Assembly (NCBI RefSeq): GCF_014873535.1
Contig: NZ_JADBEF010000001.1
Location: forward strand, 7,812,001-7,876,000
From: Nonomuraea africana
GTDB lineage: Bacteria > Actinomycetota > Actinomycetes > Streptosporangiales > Streptosporangiaceae
Reading direction: 5' to 3'
Length of the DNA: 64,000 nucleotides
In this document: positions 59,345 through 64,000 of the stretch, piece after piece
Layout: the number at the start of each line of letters is the position of its first letter
Numbering within the stretch: the stretch's first letter is position 1
Notes under the pieces: model-generated
What the model saw: the letters and a program-made list of their open reading frames with translations, nothing else
The model's database searches: none
Told to the model about the DNA's origin: nothing
Position numbers and translations under genes: made by a program

Positions 59345-60571
59345 TCAAACATCATCCAGTCCATTGCGACGCTTTCGCACCCTGACGTGCAGGAGAACCG
59401 CCGCCAGTGCCGAGGCCACGAGACTGGCGGCGAGCACACCCGTCGTCACAGCCATGGCCCTCTCCTCATCCGCGCCGAAGGCGAGGTCGCCGATGAGCAG
59501 CGACACCGTGAATCCGATGCCGCCGAGCAGCGAGACCGCCGCCATGTCCCTCCAGTGCAGCTCCCCGGACAGCCTGGCCAGGCCGAGCCGTACCGCGAGC
59601 CACGCGCCACCGAACACTCCCAGGAACTTACCGATGACCAGACCGGCCATCACCCCCAGGACTACCCGATCGCTGAAGATCATGCTGAGGCTGTCGCCGT
59701 CCAGCGGCACACCCGCGGACAGGAACGCGAAAACCGGCACCGCGAATCCGGCGGAGAGCGGCCGTACGTAGTGGTCGGCCCGCTCGGCCGGCGAGGTGTC
59801 CTCGTCCCCGTTGGCGGTGACCCTGGTCAGCAGGCCGAGGGCGACGCCCGCCACCGTCGCGTGCACGCCGCTGACCTCGACGAAATACCAGGCGAGTACG
59901 GCCAGCGGCAGGTAGACCCAGAGGCTCCTGACCTGCTTGCGCTGCAGCACTCCGTAGAGCGCGAGCAGGGCGGCGCCGACGAGCAGCATGACCACGTCGA
60001 GGTCGTCGGTGTAGAAGACGGCGATGATCGTGATCGCGCCGAGGTCGTCCACGACGGCGCAGGTGAGCAGGAACGCCCTCAGCGCGGCCGGCATCGCGCT
60101 CGCGGTAACGGCGAGCACGGCCAGGGCGAAGGCGATGTCGGTGGCCGTCGGGACGGCCCAGCCCTTGCCCGCTCCCTCGGCGCCCCAGCTGACGGCCAGG
60201 TAGACGAGGGCGGGGACGACCATGCCGGCGACGGCGGCGATGATCGGGAGGGCGGCCTTGCGCAGGTTGGCCAGCTCGCCGTGGACGAACTCCTCCTTCA
60301 CCTCCAGTCCCGCGACGAAGAAGAAGATCGTCAGGAGGCCGTTCTGGGCCCACTTGTAGAGCTCCAGGTCGAGATGGAGGCTCTGCGGGCCGAACGCCGT
60401 GGTGCGGAGCGCCTCGTAGGAGTCGAACGAGACGTTGGCCCAGATGAGGGCGGCGACGGTGGCGAGCAGCATGACGATGCCGCCGATGGTCTCCGCGCGC
60501 AGGGCCTCGGCCAGGGTGCGGGCGTAGCGGACGGTCGGTCGGAGCGGCCACACCTCGGCGGCTCGGCGCAC
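59345..60571 (-). CDS. nhaA: Na+/H+ antiporter NhaA
   Basis: 408 residues from GTG 60571, with AAGGAG 6 bases upstream. About 12 membrane helices and the family's ion site Asp-Asp in CAVVDDLGAITIIAVF, plus FFFVAGLEVKEEFVHGEL, the PTATDIAFALAVL crossing and GGIGFTVSLLIGDLAF. It exchanges sodium for protons to keep cytoplasmic pH and salt. The longer open frame upstream has no start context. Confidence 0.95.
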   Translation of the reverse strand: MRRAAEVWPLRPTVRYARTLAEALRAETIGGIVMLLATVAALIWANVSFDSYEALRTTAFGPQSLHLDLELYKWAQNGLLTIFFFVAGLEVKEEFVHGELANLRKAALPIIAAVAGMVVPALVYLAVSWGAEGAGKGWAVPTATDIAFALAVLAVTASAMPAALRAFLLTCAVVDDLGAITIIAVFYTDDLDVVMLLVGAALLALYGVLQRKQVRSLWVYLPLAVLAWYFVEVSGVHATVAGVALGLLTRVTANGDEDTSPAERADHYVRPLSAGFAVPVFAFLSAGVPLDGDSLSMIFSDRVVLGVMAGLVIGKFLGVFGGAWLAVRLGLARLSGELHWRDMAAVSLLGGIGFTVSLLIGDLAFGADEERAMAVTTGVLAASLVASALAAVLLHVRVRKRRNGLDDV

Positions 60572-60808
60572 GTTGATCTCCTTGGGTGTACGGGTGCGGT
60601 CTGTCGTTCCCCCGCCGACCAGACTTCCCGGCACACCTGCGCAAGATCCTACCCAGACGCCTCCCCTGACCCCCGACACCCCCATTCCAGCCCACAACCC
60701 ACCAAACCACCCACCGCAGGCCGTCCCCTCTCTCCTGAGAACCCCAGCCCTGCTCCCACGGGTTGGGCCACTGAACAGGCCTCGGTCGCGTGCCGACCTC
60801 CGGGCATG

Positions 60809-60841
60809 CCGAAGGGCCGGGGGCAACCCCCCGGCCCTCGG
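60809..60841 (-). terminator. GC-rich hairpin after the acetyl-CoA synthetase gene
   Basis: CCGAAGGGCCGGGGG (60809-60823) pairs with CCCCCGGCCCTCGG (60828-60841) with one bulged A and a 4-base loop. It lies 10 bases past the stop of the minus-strand acs gene. The remaining bases to the nhaA start are C-rich and show nothing. Confidence 0.8.
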
Positions 60842-60851
60842 GTGGAGATCG

Positions 60852-62825
<1,974 letters not shown>

Positions 62826-63050
62826 TTCATGCTCCTTCATATGGCCAGATTGAGTGTTGCTGTCCCACTTCACCAGGCGACCCGTGCTCACCACAAGAGG
62901 TCTAGACAGGTCTGTACCAACCGCCTCCCGCTGACCGGGACAGCTGACAACTGCTATTAAACCGTTGTAATCCCGAAATCCAAGAAATATGGACCGCGCC
63001 AATTGGGCCCCGTCCTAAAAGCGGGCTACCGGCCGGTAAGGTCGGAACCT

Positions 63051-63830
63051 GTGAGTGACCCATTGGCTGCCATTGCCGGCCTTCCTGGAGTTCCAGAAGC
63101 GGTCGAAGAGGCGCGTGAAGCCGTAGACCGCTTGTACCGGCATCGCGTGCTGCGCCGCCGCAGTCCCGAGGTGTCGGCCGAGGCCGCGCTGCGCGGAGCG
63201 CGGGCCTCGGCGGCGCTGGCGGGAGACGACGTCCCGCTCGACGCGCTGCGCAGGGGCGAGGTCTCCTCGCCGGTGGTCCAGGGCGCGCTGCGCGCCTCGG
63301 CCGAGCTGGGACGACTCGGGCCGACATGGCGGAGCGCGCCCAGGCAGGTGCTGGCCAGAGTGCACACGCTCGCGGCCGTGGGGCTCGCCGACGAGGCGGA
63401 CATCGGCCGGCCTCGTACGGGAGCCGCCCCCGCCGACCCTCTCGGACTCGGCGCCGCCCCTTCGGCCGAGCAGGCCGCCGCCCGTATGGACGCGCTGTTC
63501 GCGCTGCTCACCGGGCAGACGAAGGCGCCCGCCCTCGTGCTGGCCGCCGTCGTGCACGCCGAACTCGCCGTCCTTCGCCCCTTCGGGATCGCCGACGGCG
63601 TGGTCGCGCGCGCGGCCGAGCGTCTCACGCTCGTGGAGTACGGTCTCGACCCGAAGTCGCTGGTCCCCGTCGAGGTGGGCCACCTGGAGCTCCCGTACGC
63701 CGAGGGGCTGCGGGCCTACCTGCTCGGCACCGGTGAGGGGGTCGCCGCCTGGGTACGGCAGTGTGCCTCGGCGGTGACATTGGGGGTCAGGGAGACGACC
63801 GCCATCTGCGAGGCCATGCAACGCGCATAG
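63051..63830 (+). CDS. Fic-like protein with degenerate motif
   Basis: 259 residues from GTG 63051. Helical throughout; VLAAVVHAELAVLRPFGIAD GVVARAAERL is in the position of the Fic motif HPFx(D/E)GNGRxxR, but His is Leu-Arg, and GNGR is Ala-Asp-Gly-Val. The ends of the motif (PF, final R) remain. Proteins of this sort sit beside acs in actinobacteria. The catalytic His being absent argues against AMP transfer. Function unknown. Confidence 0.65.
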   Translation: MSDPLAAIAGLPGVPEAVEEAREAVDRLYRHRVLRRRSPEVSAEAALRGARASAALAGDDVPLDALRRGEVSSPVVQGALRASAELGRLGPTWRSAPRQVLARVHTLAAVGLADEADIGRPRTGAAPADPLGLGAAPSAEQAAARMDALFALLTGQTKAPALVLAAVVHAELAVLRPFGIADGVVARAAERLTLVEYGLDPKSLVPVEVGHLELPYAEGLRAYLLGTGEGVAAWVRQCASAVTLGVRETTAICEAMQRA

Positions 63831-64000
63831 CTGACGGCGTCCCAATAGATGAGACGCCGTCTGCCGATGCGTCACACCGGGTTACCAAGCGTGCACCTTA
63901 ATTCGTCGGAGCGGGTCAAGCCCGTCTCGACGCGCCTCCCGCGGCTGGTCGCGCGTGGGTGCCCGGCTGACGCACCCGGACTGTAGGTCCGTGAGACCTT
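63831..64000. other. Window end, no gene recognised
   Basis: About 170 bases with two small hairpins, GGGTG/CACCC and CGGAC/GTCCG, near 63955-63990. The second has a tRNA-anticodon-like TGTAG loop but no cloverleaf can be built. It may be the start of a structured leader that continues beyond the window. Confidence 0.3.

Noticed and set aside
63955..63990. tRNA-Tyr suggested by a GTA-like anticodon loop
   Set aside because: Acceptor, D and T arms cannot be built.

Overview
The window is very GC-rich DNA from a filamentous actinobacterium. Its gene content (wblA, Crp, MarP, paired ArsA-type ATPases, an FxSxx-COOH peptide system, a nitrate-sensor kinase of the CvnA type) fits the Streptosporangiales or a close relative. 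Most genes start with ATG or GTG after a GGAG-like ribosome site. Many neighbours are coupled through 4-base ATGA or GTGA overlaps.

1-11.9 kb is mostly housekeeping: the tail of an unknown gene, a short Rho-type terminator factor, a tiny zinc-ribbon protein overlapping a metallo-beta-lactamase-fold hydrolase, an MFS permease, two small NUDIX/membrane units, an orphan nitrate-sensing kinase, a ketopantoate-reductase-like enzyme overlapping a glycosyltransferase, a TmrB-like P-loop protein, and trpD. Ahead of trpD lies a ten-residue leader peptide with tandem Trp codons and four mutually complementary segments, the layout of a tryptophan attenuator. A truncated biotinyl-domain fragment faces it, followed by a methyltransferase.

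11.9-20 kb is a complete FxSxx-COOH locus: FxsA precursor (ends F-N-S-S-I), radical SAM/SPASM maturase with a C-terminal HExxH extension (FxsBH type), an AAC(3)-family acyltransferase, TIR-like FxsC and the giant ATPase/TIR/NB-ARC/TPR protein FxsT, all on one strand and tightly spaced. An alpha/beta hydrolase and a large secreted subtilisin follow on the other strand.

24-44.4 kb is an accessory region. It has a TetR/MFS pair with two copies of an operator, a cholesterol-oxidase operon behind a KstR2-like palindrome, a STAND-type ATPase with a C-terminal HTH, a two-component system, and CHRD and SGNH secreted proteins. Between them lies gene debris: a P-loop kinase, a D-Ala-D-Ala carboxypeptidase and a copy of the STAND ATPase that each appear to have lost their middle, a SARP regulator with two stop codons, an MFS scrap, and a possible integrase C-terminus next to a tRNA-Pro gene. 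I read this as a decaying island whose right border is tRNA-Pro.

44.5-64 kb is conserved core: metallophosphoesterase, YqeY-like protein, class A PBP, wblA, two ArsA-like ATPases, then DUF4177-RidA-NUDIX-MBL, Crp, endonuclease III, CoA-type NUDIX, HEAT protein, MarP, DUF309/epoxide-hydrolase-like/holin-like operon, NhaA, acetyl-CoA synthetase and a degenerate Fic-like protein. Functions are assigned by reading motifs by eye. No database search was run.
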